In this document: positions 37,101-51,600 of the stretch, in pieces
How the letters are laid out: every line of letters starts with the position of its first letter
Position numbering within the stretch: the stretch's first letter is position 1
Source of the DNA: Monarcha castaneiventris obscurior
Taxonomy: Eukaryota; Chordata; Aves; Passeriformes; Monarchidae
NCBI GenBank assembly: GCA_026261815.1
Contig: JAMPIT010000566.1
Span: forward strand, 27,863,001 to 27,927,000
Length of the DNA stretch: 64,000 nt
Direction of reading: 5' to 3'
Position numbers and translations under genes: made by a program
The notes under the pieces: generated by a model
What the model saw: only the letters and a program-made list of their open reading frames with translations
Databases searched by the model: none
What the model was told of the DNA's origin: nothing

Positions 37101-40100
37101 ATAATCTGACACTGAGAACTGGCAGTGAGGAAGCATATAATAACCATATATATATATGTCATAAATAGATCTGCATATATAGATGGATGTAGAAATACAT
37201 TCCAGGTATCTAAATATGTAGACTTCCAGACTCAAATGTTAGCAGAAATTCCTATAAAGGTTATATATTTGCACATAAATCATCACATTGCTTATTAAAA
37301 TAATTGAGATAGTATATCTAACAAACACCTTCTTTCTCCAAATTATGTACCCTGCAAAATTACATTGCTATCATATTTTCTTAACATTTCAAGGCTTTCA
37401 ATGCAGAAACTTCTCTGAAACCAACTGCTAATTTTCTAATCGCTTACAGCCAGAATTGCAGATTTGGACAATTGTAAAGAGCTGCATGCTCAAACATACA
37501 GTCTCTCAAATAACTTTATTGTCTCTTTCAGGCAATCATTGAGATAAATGGAAAGTATTAATTTTCTCATTGTTAATTATTCTATTTCTAAGGAAAGGGA
37601 GATGACAGTAAAACTCTACAAGTTCAGAATGCATGAATTCCACGACTATCCAAAAAGACATAAAGCCAAATAATTCCATGTGAGAAATAAAGCTGAGATC
37701 AGATCTTGAATTCAAAATGGAGAATTATAGTCAGTTTAGTACAAATGCACACATCTCTGCAACATTAAAAGTCTTTATCTATTCCTCCAGCATCACCTGC
37801 GCTCTCCAAATTATTTGTGATATGCCAGATTCACAAGGATTTTTGGAAATTGCTGAAGTGCTTCTATATCACAGTGATCTTATTTACAGGAATTATCTTC
37901 ATTTCTGTTTTTTGGTTGGTGTTATTACTCACATGGTACTTAATGAATAGACTTCTCTGTTTCTGGCTGAGCACCTATTAATAAACAATTGAGTGCTGAG
38001 GCAGTTTGTAAAGCTGCTCTACGGAGGCCAGTGCAGTCACTGACATGTTACCACAGCCCTGAGGAGATATTTTTTGTTTTCAATCGATGTTAGTCCCTAG
38101 TTACATGGCAGCCGTCTAGAAGAAGAAACAGTTCTTCACAAGAAAACAGTTCATTAAATGTAAGTTCTGGATGGGATTTTGATAGAAGGACCTGAAGAGG
38201 GCCCGGTTCCTAATAGAAACCTGGTCTCAGCTGTCCAAAGTTCGAACAATTTATGTCTTCATTTTTTTTCAGCAGTGTGCTGCAGGTCTGAGAGCTCCTA
38301 GCAGCTGTTACTTTTGTCCTTGGTATACATTACTTCACACTAAAAAACTCAGCAAGAAATGGTAAGTAACTTTAAATTTACTATTTATTGAAGCGGGAAT
38401 TTATGGAGCTATTGCAATTGGAATTGCACTTCCTAGATTTGTGCATATGCACCTGATGATTTTTTCTCATGCCTCCATCAGAAATCTCTATTGTGTCTTG
38501 ATTTGGAGGAATAGTAAAACATCTGCAGTCAGATGAGAGGATTAACGCAATGTTGAGTATTACTTCTCTTACACACACTAGAGCTTTAGTTTTGATAATT
38601 AAATTTTTATTTGTTTCATTTTTAATCACATCCTTACTGACTTTCTGCTATATCAATGGTGCAGAATTTACAGTCTGGGGAGCAGCATAGATATTTCTTA
38701 ATGAACCCGTTATAATGAGTGAAAGAGAGACTTTCAAGCCTCATTAATCAACTCAGCAGTTGATTGTTGCCCATCTCCAGCAACTCCCTCACTGACTACT
38801 GCTCCTTGAGTGCCTCCATTGCTTTTCACCCAGTCTACTGAAAACTGAGTAAGGTGCTTGGCTGGCCCTTCCCTGAGTACTGGGGGAAGTTAGCTGCACA
38901 TCACTCTTCATCTCTTAACTCTTTTTGATTGTCCTTCATCAAGAAGAGAAAAAAAATCACTAATAAAAAGTAAATAGCTCATTATTCTTCTTTCTTGGTC
39001 CCAATTCTAGCTCTAACATATGAGTTGTTGGTGATTTTTGAGGGCTCGAGGGACAGTGGTTAGTGGAAAATAGCACATTCCAGGAACATTCTCTCTCCAT
39101 AGACCCCCACTAGGGAAATAAAGAAAAAAGCAGATTTGGAACACAACCCCTCTGTTGTGCCTATGTACAAGATGGTTCTCCAGGCAGGACCTGTGCCTGG
39201 CTTTTACCATCATTCACCCCTATTTTTTGAGTTTGGCACTGTATTTTACGTCATTCCCTGAGAAATGTGCACATTTCATTTTGCTGTGTTATCTACAATG
39301 GCAGCACTGTCTTCTGGCTAAAGTAGGGCATCTTGGGATCTAATTTTATACTTCCCAATACCCAGATGAGCACTGTAGATTATGTTCTGCATATCTAAAT
39401 CCATATGGTATTGCATTATGACACAACATCTCTGTTCAAAATTCTATTGTAGTCTCATTTTCTGCAATGATTTAATTTGACTAGTCCCTGTAAAAATGTA
39501 TCCTTTGAGATAATTTTCATTTTTCTGTTGGCCCTGCACACAGAAGAGATCTATCACAGTACTTTAAGGTCATTTCATATCACATTGTGTCATATTTCTT
39601 CCTGTCAAATTCATTTAGAAACAATTTGCATTTGATTCCTATTTATTTTAAAACACTCTTCCTGCAGGTTCTTTGCTGCTGCTGGTAGGCATTCTTGAAA
39701 GCAGAAACTTCATTAAAAATACTTGTTCAATACCATCTTTGTTTTCTGAAATCCTCAAATTCCACCCTAGTTTCTGAAGTGAGATATTAATTGACTAAAG
39801 TGTACAAAGCAGTCATGCAGCTCAACCTGAAAATTGTTGCCTATACAAAATAAACACCAATGCAGGATCCTAGTGCATTTTTTCAGAATTTTACTTTGGG
39901 TCCTGCTCACCTTTGGCATGATGAAATGAAATTTTGATGCATGAAAATGCTAATTGTATTAATTTTCTATATATGTGAAACAAGTCCCCACCAACAAGTG
40001 GAAGCCAGTATACCATGAATTCTTGTACAAGGCTGACTGTGCCACCCCTGTTAGTTTGCACTGATGGTAGAATCAGGAAACATAATAGCTTAGAAAGGTT

Positions 40101-41618
40101 TTTATGTTTTGGTGGAACAATGTAATTAGCTGTATCTAAACAAGAATTACAAACAATGTAGGGTTTGAGAAATCTTGCTGTGGAATAGAATGACATACTA
40201 ACTTAATTTACCTTTGATTAAAGATCAATATGGAAAGAAACAAATGCCAGCAGTGAATAACAATAATAAAAGCTGCAGAGTAACAGGAGAGCTGGCTGCA
40301 AGCTGGTGCTTCCCACTACAACATACACCATGTCAAAGCAAATCTGTTAGGCTGGCTCAAAATGCAGTCATGGAGATCGATGCATTTCAAGGATGAGGAA
40401 TACTGTAATGTAAATACCCCTTCAGTAGAACTTCTTAAACACTAAAAGCAGCAAGGAAAATGTCAGATGAAAAATGCTCTCTCACAGTCATACAGTATAG
40501 AATGGAACAAGTCTGAAGCCAAACTTAAATGTTGTGACAGAAAAAACCACACATGAAAACATATCTGTATCTCTTGGAAAATATCTAATGTAAAAAGAGA
40601 TAAAAGATATGAGAGGACATGAAATGAGTGAGGGCTTTGAGTTAGGTACAGCAAAAAGCAAGATATCAGACAACAAAATCTTGAAAAAAGTGGTTTCTAG
40701 AAATGCAGTGTTTTAAAAATAAAACGTAGGTAAAGCTCTCTTTTGTGCTGCATCTTTGCCTCTTGGAGAGAAATACAACTGTGCTGTGTAGTCTAAGTCA
40801 AAGCCAATATATGTCAGGTTTTTTTCCAGATTTTCCTTTTATTTACACTTGGAGACCTAGGAGTGGGACTACTCTGAATCTCCCAGCTAACCTAGAAGTC
40901 TTCATAAAAGGCACTAGAGGAAGAATATTTTGATCTTTCAGCACTTGAGGATTTTTATGTAGAAGGGAAAACAAGACGAGGTCATCTCTTTCATTCCTCA
41001 TTTATGTATGTGGGTATTCCAGAAAATACGGTCTGAAAAGATTTTGTTATTTTATGTGGAGAAGGGGTGGAAAATGAAGTTAGGAAAACGTAGGTATTGC
41101 AAAAATTTGTAAACTTTCCTTTGATAGCAATGGAATGTACCTTATTTATTAGATGTTTGTTTTACATTTGAATTGTTGGGATATTACTACATATTCTCTT
41201 TACTTCTACTGTGTCTTAGGGGAGCTGCTTTTCACTTGGCTTATGACAAAACTTCTCTGGTTTGGACTTTGTGACTGGTTTGTGTCTAAGTCATCCCTGA
41301 GTGATCCGGTTTTCTTTACATGGGTAAAAACTGGATTAAATATATTGGGTAAGCTGCAAAATACTAAGAAAGCATAACTTCATGAAAACATAACTTAACT
41401 TTTAGAAGACACAGCGAGGACCTTAGCGCCCACTGTGGAACACTAAACAAAATGGCTTGAATCAAAACTTCATCCAAAAGTAAAATATTATTTATTATGC
41501 TGCAGCTCAAACAAGATGTTTAGACATTTCCAAGCCCCTTCTTTATTTTTTCATTTGTTTTAAGAGGTTACTATCTTACTTTTCAGGCCATTTTGATGTG
41601 TTGAGAAGCTTTTAAAAT

Positions 41619-41648
41619 ATTATGATATTAAATATATAATATCATAAT
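41619..41648. repeat. Inverted repeat, 12-bp arms, AT-only loop
   Basis: ATTATGATATTA (41619-41630), loop AATATA, then TAATATCATAAT (41637-41648). Confidence 0.95.
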
Positions 41649-42279
41649 TTCTGGTGGGATAATAATCCCAGTTTTTACCAGCTGCTAATGGCCTCTGGAG
41701 AGATTCAGGCTGATGAGGTTTGTGATGCCAAACAGCTGTAGATGAAAATATGAGAAACAATTGACAATAATTAAATAATAGAAATGTAAAACCACAAATC
41801 GGAGACAAGCACATAATTGTCATGGTATTATTTCATATGATTTTTATGTGATATTAAATACCATTAAATTTTAATACTCTTTGCAAAGCCAAAATAGGAA
41901 CATACTAATCTGCATATTTGTATTTCAGACAGTAAAGAAATAAAATAACACAGTATTAAGTTAACATGAAAAAGTTCGGAAGATGTTCCTTTTTTTTAAA
42001 TGTGAAACTGATTAGCTGAAAGCTAATTTATTGAGTTCACCCAGAAATTTATGGTGAACAATTCACAGAAATGACACAATTGTAACCCCTTTTTGTGTGT
42101 ATGAATTATCTCAGAGTAAGTTGTGGAATTTTGAAGTGTACCTGTATTTAAACATATTTGCTGAACAACTCTAAATCTGCAGTTTATTTGCAAAAGCATT
42201 ATATACAAGTTCAATACTCCAAATTCAAGCTGCTTGATTAGGTCAGTAGGCGCATGTTTCTATCTCAGAAGCTTGATTC

Positions 42280-42303
42280 TTCATATCAAAATTTTGATAT
42301 GAA
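42280..42303. repeat. Perfect 24-bp palindrome without spacer
   Basis: TTCATATCAAAA followed directly by its exact reverse complement TTTTGATATGAA. It lies in AT-rich DNA downstream of NLGN4. Confidence 0.97.
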
Positions 42304-44033
42304 TAATTCAGACTTTGCTTTTTGCAAACTCTCTTCACTAATATGCTCAAAATTCGTCAAATATTATTGTTAGTACCTCTATTCAGCAGAATAGTTACAG
42401 AAACAGAACAATACCCAGCTCAAGTTACTAAAGTGTCTACGTACCTTTCCAGTGAAAGGAAACCTGGCTGATAAACAGAATCTAACATTAAAAAAGAACA
42501 AACTATTTACTTACTCAGCCTTTGAAGGAAGAATGATATTAACATCCTCACAATATTTGTAAATACCTTAAATACATATGAGTAACATATGTTGCTACTC
42601 TTACATACTTTTTTTCTAACAAAACTCATTGTTTATCTAAATTTAAAATATAAAAGTAAAGTATATTGACTCATGGAGCATGACATAAATCATAGATTTA
42701 TCTGCATTATTTTGATCTCTAATTTGGAAGATATATTTTTTAGCATTTTTCAGCTGCTAAGCTATACACAAATATGGGAAACTGCTTACCCAAGCTTTTT
42801 TTTCAGTGCCTCAGAAAATAGTAACAAAACAATTAAACCATTGCTTCAATGGGAATTGCAGTGTATACAGGTAATATGTATATGGAGCGTATTTTCTTAC
42901 ATCTTCATTGTCTGAGTTGCTTTCCTTTTACTGGCAGGCTTATAGAACTACAACAGCCATGAAAACTCAATGCTAACTTAAAAGTGCAACCTCTGTTACT
43001 TTAATATTTTTATACTGAGTATCAAGGCATTGTTTACATTAGATAATGAAATGGAGATGGGGCAGAAAACACACCTTGGAAAGACTTTCTACACAAAAGG
43101 ATGAACACGTAGTTATTTGCACAAAGCATTAGAAAATACCGTGATATTTTATTATTAAAAATGCTGCTGAAAAGTTTATACATATGTGTCCAGCCATATA
43201 TATCTTCTATCATTACTTAAGGCAAAAAAACAAAAAATTGCAAAACAATAACAGAAGAAACCATTGAACCCTGTGTGCCTCTTAAGGACAAGAATATAAG
43301 CCTGGGAAAGTACTTTTGTTTTTCTTTTACAGTTTCAAAGTATATTTTGATATCATTATTATAGAATTCTATGAAGACCCTATAAATCTGTTCCCTCTAT
43401 AAATCATACATCAGTCCAGATGTATCAAATTATTAAATCAACTTGATTGTAATTACTTTTAAAAGCTAAAATCATTCACTTACAGGAACTTTTTTTACCC
43501 AAATGTCACAAGCCTGACACAGTACTGTACATATTGCTAGCAGAAGACAATTGGAAGTACTAAACAAATACTGTAATTCACATTACAAACATACCCAACT
43601 GATTATGATGCCAAGCACCATTACCTTTTTTTTTTTTACTTTTATTTTTTTACTTTTTTTTTAAACCTTTTTCTAAGAGTTATGAATTGCTGCATCTCAG
43701 CTGAGGCATTACATAGCTGGTGGAAATGGCCTGGTATAGAGTCAGCATTAATATATTACTTGATGGATCAGTGAAAAAAACAAAATAATTTTCCATTTTC
43801 TACTACTTGTACTTTGGGGTTGCTGCTGCATCGCATTCCAACCTGAGCTCCCAGGTCAGATTTATAGCACACTTACTGCAGATAAAGGATTGTATCAGCC
43901 ACATGTTGCATTTTTATCATGTCATTAACTTTTTATTTCTTTCCTTCAGAATTTGCTTTACTGCCCGCTACAACAAAGAGTTGTGCAGATGAATAGACCT
44001 CAGTGAATCACCTTGTCTTTGATTTTATTTGTA

Positions 44034-44060
44034 GGGGTGACTATTTCAAGGTATTTTATT
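44034..44060 (-). promoter_or_regulatory. Candidate distal polyadenylation signals of NLGN4 (two AATAAA)
   Basis: Two minus-strand AATAAA hexamers sit 15 bases apart (44055-44060 and 44034-44039). Below them the transcript strand reads GGTGATTCACTGAGGTCTATT, a modest G/U-containing downstream region. Paired canonical signals about 2 kb after the stop are a reasonable end for the transcript, but AATAAA is common by chance in DNA this AT-rich. Confidence 0.35.
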
Positions 44061-45590
44061 AGAAAACAAAAAGTGTAGAAAACAAAAAGAAGTACAAGGC
44101 ATCTTGTGTTAATCCTTATGGGACATATGATATCGATGCAGTTTAGTTGTGAATTAATAATAGAAAATACATCTGGGATAATCACGTTCAAGTGCAGATC
44201 AATTTGTTCAAAGATCTTTGGTTACTATCTCTCGATGATGGAGTAACTTTCAAAGACAAAATATAAAGCAATCTTCATCTGCAAAAACTATTTTCTAGCT
44301 TTTCACATTCAAATCAGTGGTTTGAATCAAACTGCTAAGTTACTTTGATAGCTCTGCTTGGCTCCTATTTTTCTAGTGAAGGAAAGGCAGAAAGGAATAA
44401 TCAGCTAATAATTTTGCCTTTCCTGAGAGTGATGCTCTCTGGAATTTTCAATACTGTTCAAATGCAGAACAGCTGATGATTTCTCTGCTTCTCTCTCCAT
44501 AATGGTCTCTGACTATGGGACTGCTGTGCAATGAATCAGCAAATAAGAATTTTCTGACAGGTACACTCTCAAGCACAAAACAAGATTCCGGGCTGAGAAG
44601 TTCTTAACACACTCATCACTCTGAACAGTTTGAAAAACAGCCAGCCAACCAACCCTGCATTTCCCAACTTTCAAATTGTAGTTTTGTTTTGTTTAGCAAA
44701 AAGGAGGTGCTTTCTCAGCTGAGATTCCTCTGCAACTGCTGGTGAATATAGAGCTAGTTTTCCTCAAAGAAGGCTGACCAAAACACAGGCTTTCATTGCT
44801 TTTGTCAGGGCACAAAACTCTTCCTAATGTATCACAATAACCAAGAACTACAAACTGAAGTCCAAATATATATTATTGGATGTTTCTTGGTTCAGTTCAA
44901 CAAGCTTAAATAGTAATTCTTTAGTATTTTTTCTCTTTGTTTTCCAATCCATTGCTGTGTTGGAATTTAACAAAGGCTAACACAAAATTAAATTATAGAA
45001 AAAATGTTTCGGAAAAGAACAACAATCTCCTATGAATACTTTAACATGCACTAGTGTAACCTGTAAGAGAAAATACGCAGGTCACACAGACAACTGTATC
45101 CTCTGCATGACACCATGGCCTCATATAAATGAAACATGTTAGAAAAAACTCATGGTTTTTGTTAACCACTAGTAATTAAGAAGAAATTCCTCCTTTGGTC
45201 TTGGAGGAAACAGAGGTCATATGACTAATGTATATACACATAGGTCACAATCGAATGCACAATCTTTCTAAAAGCTCTTTTCAAACTGAAAACATCAATA
45301 AAAGCTGCTTCTTTTTTTGTTTGTTTTTAAACTCACAGCTATGTACATTTTTACAAAGTTTCTTTAAATATAGTTCAGGCTGGCAAGTCATCTCTTTGCA
45401 CAGAACTATACGTATTTTACTGCATAGTCAGTCCTCCTCCTTTTTTTTTTTTCATTTTTGTTTTTAATAATAAAATTCTATTTTCCCCATCTGAATTACA
45501 GCTTAATATGCTGGGTAAAAGCCCATGGTGATGTCTTTGTTTTATCAACGGCCATTCATGGTATGGCACATAAAGAATCTTTTTTATAAT

Positions 45591-45600
45591 TTTATTTATT
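45591..45600 (-). promoter_or_regulatory. Candidate proximal polyadenylation signal of NLGN4 (AATAAATAAA)
   Basis: Overlapping AATAAA hexamers on the minus strand lie about 400 bases after the NLGN4 stop codon, directly after a run of nine T on the transcript strand. If used, this would give a short-UTR isoform. The evidence is motif only. Confidence 0.3.
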
Positions 45601-45994
45601 TAAAAAAAAACCAAAACAAAACACCTGTACAGTCACTGGCTCTGTGTTCCAGAAGACTCTGCTTTGCTTGTTACACTTAAAATACCATTTTAAACGACTT
45701 CTTCTGGCCTTAACTTTCAATCAAAGTGGCTGAGATCTTAAAGCAGTATCGTAACAGCAATGTACACTTTTCACATTTCACAGGGTTTGTAGTTGATCTT
45801 TAACATCAGTGAGTTTCTGTGGGAAGGATCAGTAAGAAAATAATGACTGTCCTTCTCTTTTACTTATTTTTACTTTAGATTTTGACAAGGTGTTCAATGG
45901 ATGGTAGATAACTTTTTCCTCTTCTTTTTTTCTTTTTTTTTTCTTTTTTTCTTTCTTCCAAGTGGCTTGTGAGGGTAGATGGGGAAGAGCTGAG

Positions 45995-46870
<876 letters not shown>

Positions 46871-47184
46871 TTATAGACATTAACATTCCCACAAAAAAAA
46901 AAAAAAAAAACCAAAACAAAGCAAAGCAAAAGCAAAAAAACCACCAAACCCTCTCAATCCTATAATTAATAATTTTCCCAATACTTACAGTAACCTAAAA
47001 GCAGACGCTAAAAAGCCCTCCCTAACTGAAGAACAGGTGTTAATAAATAATCAAAAGAAAATTAATGTACAGTGTATCTCAGATACTATAATCTCTTTTT
47101 ACATGACAACGCAGAAATCATAGTGTTTCAGCTCCCAAAAGGACATATGAAGTTCTGTGATTCAATACCATACTCCAAGGAGTA

Positions 47185-47216
47185 TGTCTTAGAGACACAC
47201 TGTCTTAGAGAGGCAC
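47185..47216. repeat. 16-bp imperfect tandem pair in NLGN4 intron
   Basis: TGTCTTAGAGACACAC is followed by TGTCTTAGAGAGGCAC, two mismatches in 16. It lies about 340 bases upstream of the terminal exon. Confidence 0.85.
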
Positions 47217-48538
47217 TAACTACCTTTTCCCATAGTAAATGTGTAGGTGCAACTCTTCTTCAGATTTGATACTAACTTTCTCATTCAAGACACCACTACT
47301 TCCACTGCTGTAAGTAGCAAATATGGGCATCTAAACCCAATGGCAATATTGGAAGTCCTTATGAACACACAAAATTATACTTGCTGTGTACATTAGAAGA
47401 AAAGAACCTTCAAAACATGAAGTAGCAGGGCTAATACATGTCCATGGGAACTATTTTTCTTTGTGTTCCTTTATTGAGCTATTAGTCCTCCTGCATCTCG
47501 ATATCTACTCGGGGGAAAAACTTTTGAACTACCTTTGTGTCACAAATCTTTCCATAATTGCTGCTAGCAGATGACTATTTAAAAGTTCCATGTGATCATT
47601 GCTGCGATGTACTGTGTTTGATGGCCAAAGGACAATAAGCCTTAAGTGTGACCCACTATACAGAGATGAGAAATATATTAACTGAGATCAACAAATTTTA
47701 TGCTATTTAAGTAGTAGTAGTAGAGATAAGAGTAGTACACAAGTCAGAGATCATTTCAAAATTGGTAAGCCAAATATTTCTTTTTTCTTACAGGTTCAGA
47801 ATAAAGACAAACCAATGCCATAAATGGCATTTAGATATGGTTAATGTATGCATATCCATATAATTTTAGTAAAATTTAAATAAATATAATGAAAAAATAC
47901 AGAAATTTAAAATTGCTAATACTAAGTTTAATAGTATGTTGTGCATGAGTTTGAATCTTCTCTTCTAGCAATGAGTATCTTCTGGGACTTTGTGATATAT
48001 TATACTGAGAGTACATTATTTATTTCCTGTGCATTACTCAGAACTTTCCATTCTCCTTTTTATTCATTTGTATGCATTAGTTTATTTCCTGTGAAAACAA
48101 TTCTAGTATTTTCCTTTTCTTCCAATATACAGTTATGTATATTCTGGGAATACCAAACCCCATCAGAACAGATTTTAAAGCATCTTTTTTCTTTTTCCAT
48201 TTTCAAAAGCCCATGAACTTGATAGCCTACTTTAGAATTCCTTTGCTGTACATAAAGACCCATTTCTTAGTTCTTAAACGAGACAGGTAATTTGACTTTA
48301 ATAATCTTATGATTCCTGTATTCTTTTTTACCTGAAATAATTTATTTTACCTTTTTTTGAGAGAAAAGAAGAATTTTCCTATATAATTTTGGTATTTTGG
48401 CTTACTTGTGGTTTTAGTGTTTGGGGTTTTTGGGGTGGTTTAGTGGGCTATTTTTTTTTTTTAATATTGAAATATATCTAATCCTTCCCATTTCAATAAG
48501 ATATAAAAACTACAAACTAGGTGTTCTGAAACTGTTAC

Positions 48539-48632
<94 letters not shown>

Positions 48633-48675
48633 CTCTTTCTCTCTTTCTCTCTTTCTCTCTTTCTCTCTCTCTTTC
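48539..48675. repeat. Microsatellite (CTTT)n with (CTCTCTTT)n end, in NLGN4 intron
   Basis: About 23 CTTT units run from 48539 to about 48,632 and then change to CTCTCTTT units up to 48675. On the NLGN4 transcript strand it reads as an AAAG/AAAGAGAG purine tract. It lies about 1.7 kb upstream of the terminal exon acceptor. Confidence 0.98.
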
Positions 48676-51600
48676 AACAGTTAGCCAAATAGTGTTAGTT
48701 TGGAAAAAAAAGATAATTGATTGGTAATTGTTCATCCCAGTTCAAACTAGAGGAGTAATATTCCCTTCCAAGCAGTACAGAAACAGATGTATGCTGCTAT
48801 TTTGAGGGATTCTAACATGCACTGAAGAAGGAAATAAAGCTATTTCTTTTGTTATTAAAGACCAGACTGAAAGACTTGGAAAATCTAAATGCAAAGATAT
48901 TGGCTCAATTCAATATATCTACTTGAGAGAACTTTGGGATTCCATATATAAATTCTAAAGAAAATTAAAAATTAACAAGGTTATCAAAACACAAAACATT
49001 TTTCTTCACAGAAATTCAAAATACTGCAAGAGTTCTGGCACAAATCATTCCCCCTTGCTGTTCTGATTCACATCACAAAAAAGTTTGAGAATGGTCACAT
49101 AGAGAACTGATTCCTTAAGTTAGCTCTCATAAACCAGTTGCAGTTGATACACAGTATAGGAGATGAAGAAGCTGAGCACTCATTTTAAAAAGCAGCCAAG
49201 TTGGACATGCAGTTTGAAAATTTTTAGTGGTCCTATAAAAATTACATCCAATGATTATTTTAGCAAACAATATTTTTTAAATTAGCATTCTCACTGTGGT
49301 GTCTTCCAAACTTATCCATTTTGTATCCTGTCATCCCCTTCCCCTACAAAAAGCCTATAAAACAATTAAACATCTGCCTCCCTTTCCCTCTCTTCCATCC
49401 TCTACCTCCATCTGTCATTTTTAACTATATTTATTAGGAGCAGCCAATTATGCTGCCGCCTCCTCCAAACACAAGAGAGAAAATAACATTACCCGGGTCT
49501 AGGATTGTATCTGAATATTTGCTTACATGGCTGTGTGTGGGCATGAAGTTGCCCATTGAAACAAGAAACAGGAAAAATCAGCCAGCCCTACAGACAAGTA
49601 ATTTCTTTGCTGAGGATATCAGAGCTCTGCAATTGACATCAATTCTAGGGCTGATAACTTAAAAAATGAATAAATCGGTCTGAATATTCTCTCTGAATTT
49701 GGAAGATAATATCTCTATTTTTTTTTTTTTTTTTTTTAAAGAGGGGAATAACTAAGTCCAGTCCTTAATAAAGGATCTAATAATGGCTTTGGATCTTGGT
49801 TTTATGGACTAATGCTCATTTGTGAAAAATATTCAGTAGCTATAAACAAGAGAATTTTTACTTTCCTTGGCCATACAGCTATGTACACTGCAGAAAATTC
49901 AGAAGATTACAACTTATGACTTGTGAAGTTTTTTTTCTTGGGTAGTTGGGCAGCTTATCCTACTAGGAACTGTTTTCCAGTTTTATTGGTAGGTATAAAA
50001 CATAGATGTACAGACAATCATTTCTCCTATCAAATCATCTGTTCAACAAAATTCTTGATCTGTTACTTGAATTTCGATTTTTCTCTTGCTTTTTTAAGAC
50101 TCTCACAACCCCTTTGTGTTTCTAGATGTTCTTGAAGCTCAAGCATGTAATTTCATAAAAATGGCTGCTAGGAAACCTTCCTTTAAATACCACTGCAATC
50201 ATGATGATAATAGTATAATCCAAACAATATATTTCCAGTTCTGTACTTCTTACAGTATGGGCTTTCATAGGGAGGAGATTTCTTGTTTCCCAATTTGCCC
50301 GTTGGTAAGGAGGCTTTTTTTTTTCTTCATCCTACTGCTATAACAAGATTGATGATTATTGTTATTTATTTTGCTCTCTCATTACTTATTTTTACCACCT
50401 CTAGAATTCGAACAGCTTCTACATGAAAAAATGTCACCATCACGAAATGCCCAAAATTCTTTTTCCATATGACAGAAGACTATATCTTACCTAAAGTATA
50501 TTTTTGTTAATTTGCAGAATAATCCCATTTCACCTGTCACTTTTTTCCTCCAACTTTCAGTCTAGACCAATTTTGCACAACTTAAGATCTTGCTGTATAT
50601 TGTCTTTCAATTCACACCTCATGAGCTAGAGGTGTAAAATCAAAGCATCATTTTTTTCTCAGGTGATATAATGTAAATATGCCTGCAATGGATATTGACT
50701 GAAGAGCAACACACACTCCTGTTCACAAGGTAGATTAGTAGCTGACCTGGAGGGCAAATGATGGAACTGGGTGCTTCATATCTGATGATATTTTCATGGG
50801 AAGAACAATGAATTAAGAAGTATTTTCATATATCTTAAATTCCATATAAGATGGTGAAATACCATTTGTGTCTTAACTACTGCCACAGCATTGACAATCA
50901 CTCAGGACAATGGAACTATTACATTAATGCACTTGAAGTGTTTTAATTTTTGTGCCCTTCTCTAATGTCAATGGAGATCAAAATGTCTTCACAGTTACAT
51001 AATCTTTGTCTCCAAGACTCTGAAAGGCCTCTAGATACTTCCTTTCAGTAGTACTCTTTCCTCCGTATGATAAAAAAAAATGGAAGAGAGAGAAAAACTG
51101 GCTTTTTTTCATTCTTCGGTTGTTTCTTTTCATGCTGTCACAATACGAATAATGGTGCAGCCATTTCTTATTGAAGAACTGGTACACAGGCATATTTTCC
51201 CTTACCTCCTTTCCTCATTTATCACCAGGTCCCACTGTTTCCCTCCTCCCAGTCAGCTAAGGCCTAACAGATAAGGACTCCTTATAAGTACTAAGGAACA
51301 CAAACCATAACTACACTGTTTTGTTTGACTAACACAGATTTGCCATTGGAGAGAGTTATTTCTTCAGACAAAAACATCAAAAAGAAATGCAACAGCCTCA
51401 TCAAAGTGTTCACTGAGAATTGATTTGAAACTACACTTTAATAATTGCAAGTTTAATCAAGTCTTCTATTAGAGAACCAAACTGACTATAAAACACAGAC
51501 ATTCTTAATAACTCAGTTAAGTTTGTGCTTCAGAATCAATAGAAGCAAAATAATTCTGGAGTATTTATCTGAAATACAAGGGAAACAAGGATATATCCTT

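Larger units (their letters stand above)
29151..44009. other. Non-coding AT-rich DNA downstream of NLGN4
   Basis: No convincing exon on either strand. It contains A-rich CCAAA-type low-complexity runs near 29,630-29,675 and 31,385-31,440, the 37-bp duplication and three perfect inverted repeats. A T-rich stretch at 43,627-43,665 lies just below the likely end of the NLGN4 transcript. Confidence 0.55.
44010..45994 (-). other. NLGN4: Probable 3' untranslated region of NLGN4
   Basis: This follows the stop codon on the minus strand with no splice donor or coding sequence that I can see. Minus-strand AATAAA hexamers lie at 45591-45600 (two overlapping copies), 44055-44060 and 44034-44039. The last pair gives a UTR of about 2 kb, plausible for this gene; the first would give about 0.4 kb. 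The first 100 bases after the stop include a purine-rich run (45918-45958, read as A/G-rich on the transcript). The 3' boundary is inferred from the signals only; RNA 3'-end data would settle it. Confidence 0.4.

Noticed and set aside
46885..46945. A-rich CCAAAACAAAGC run
   Set aside because: Low-complexity sequence acting as part of the pyrimidine tract on the transcript strand; no mobile element body is attached.
48421..48735. Open frames rich in Leu-Ser-Phe or Lys-Glu-Arg
   Set aside because: They are translations of the intronic CTTT microsatellite.
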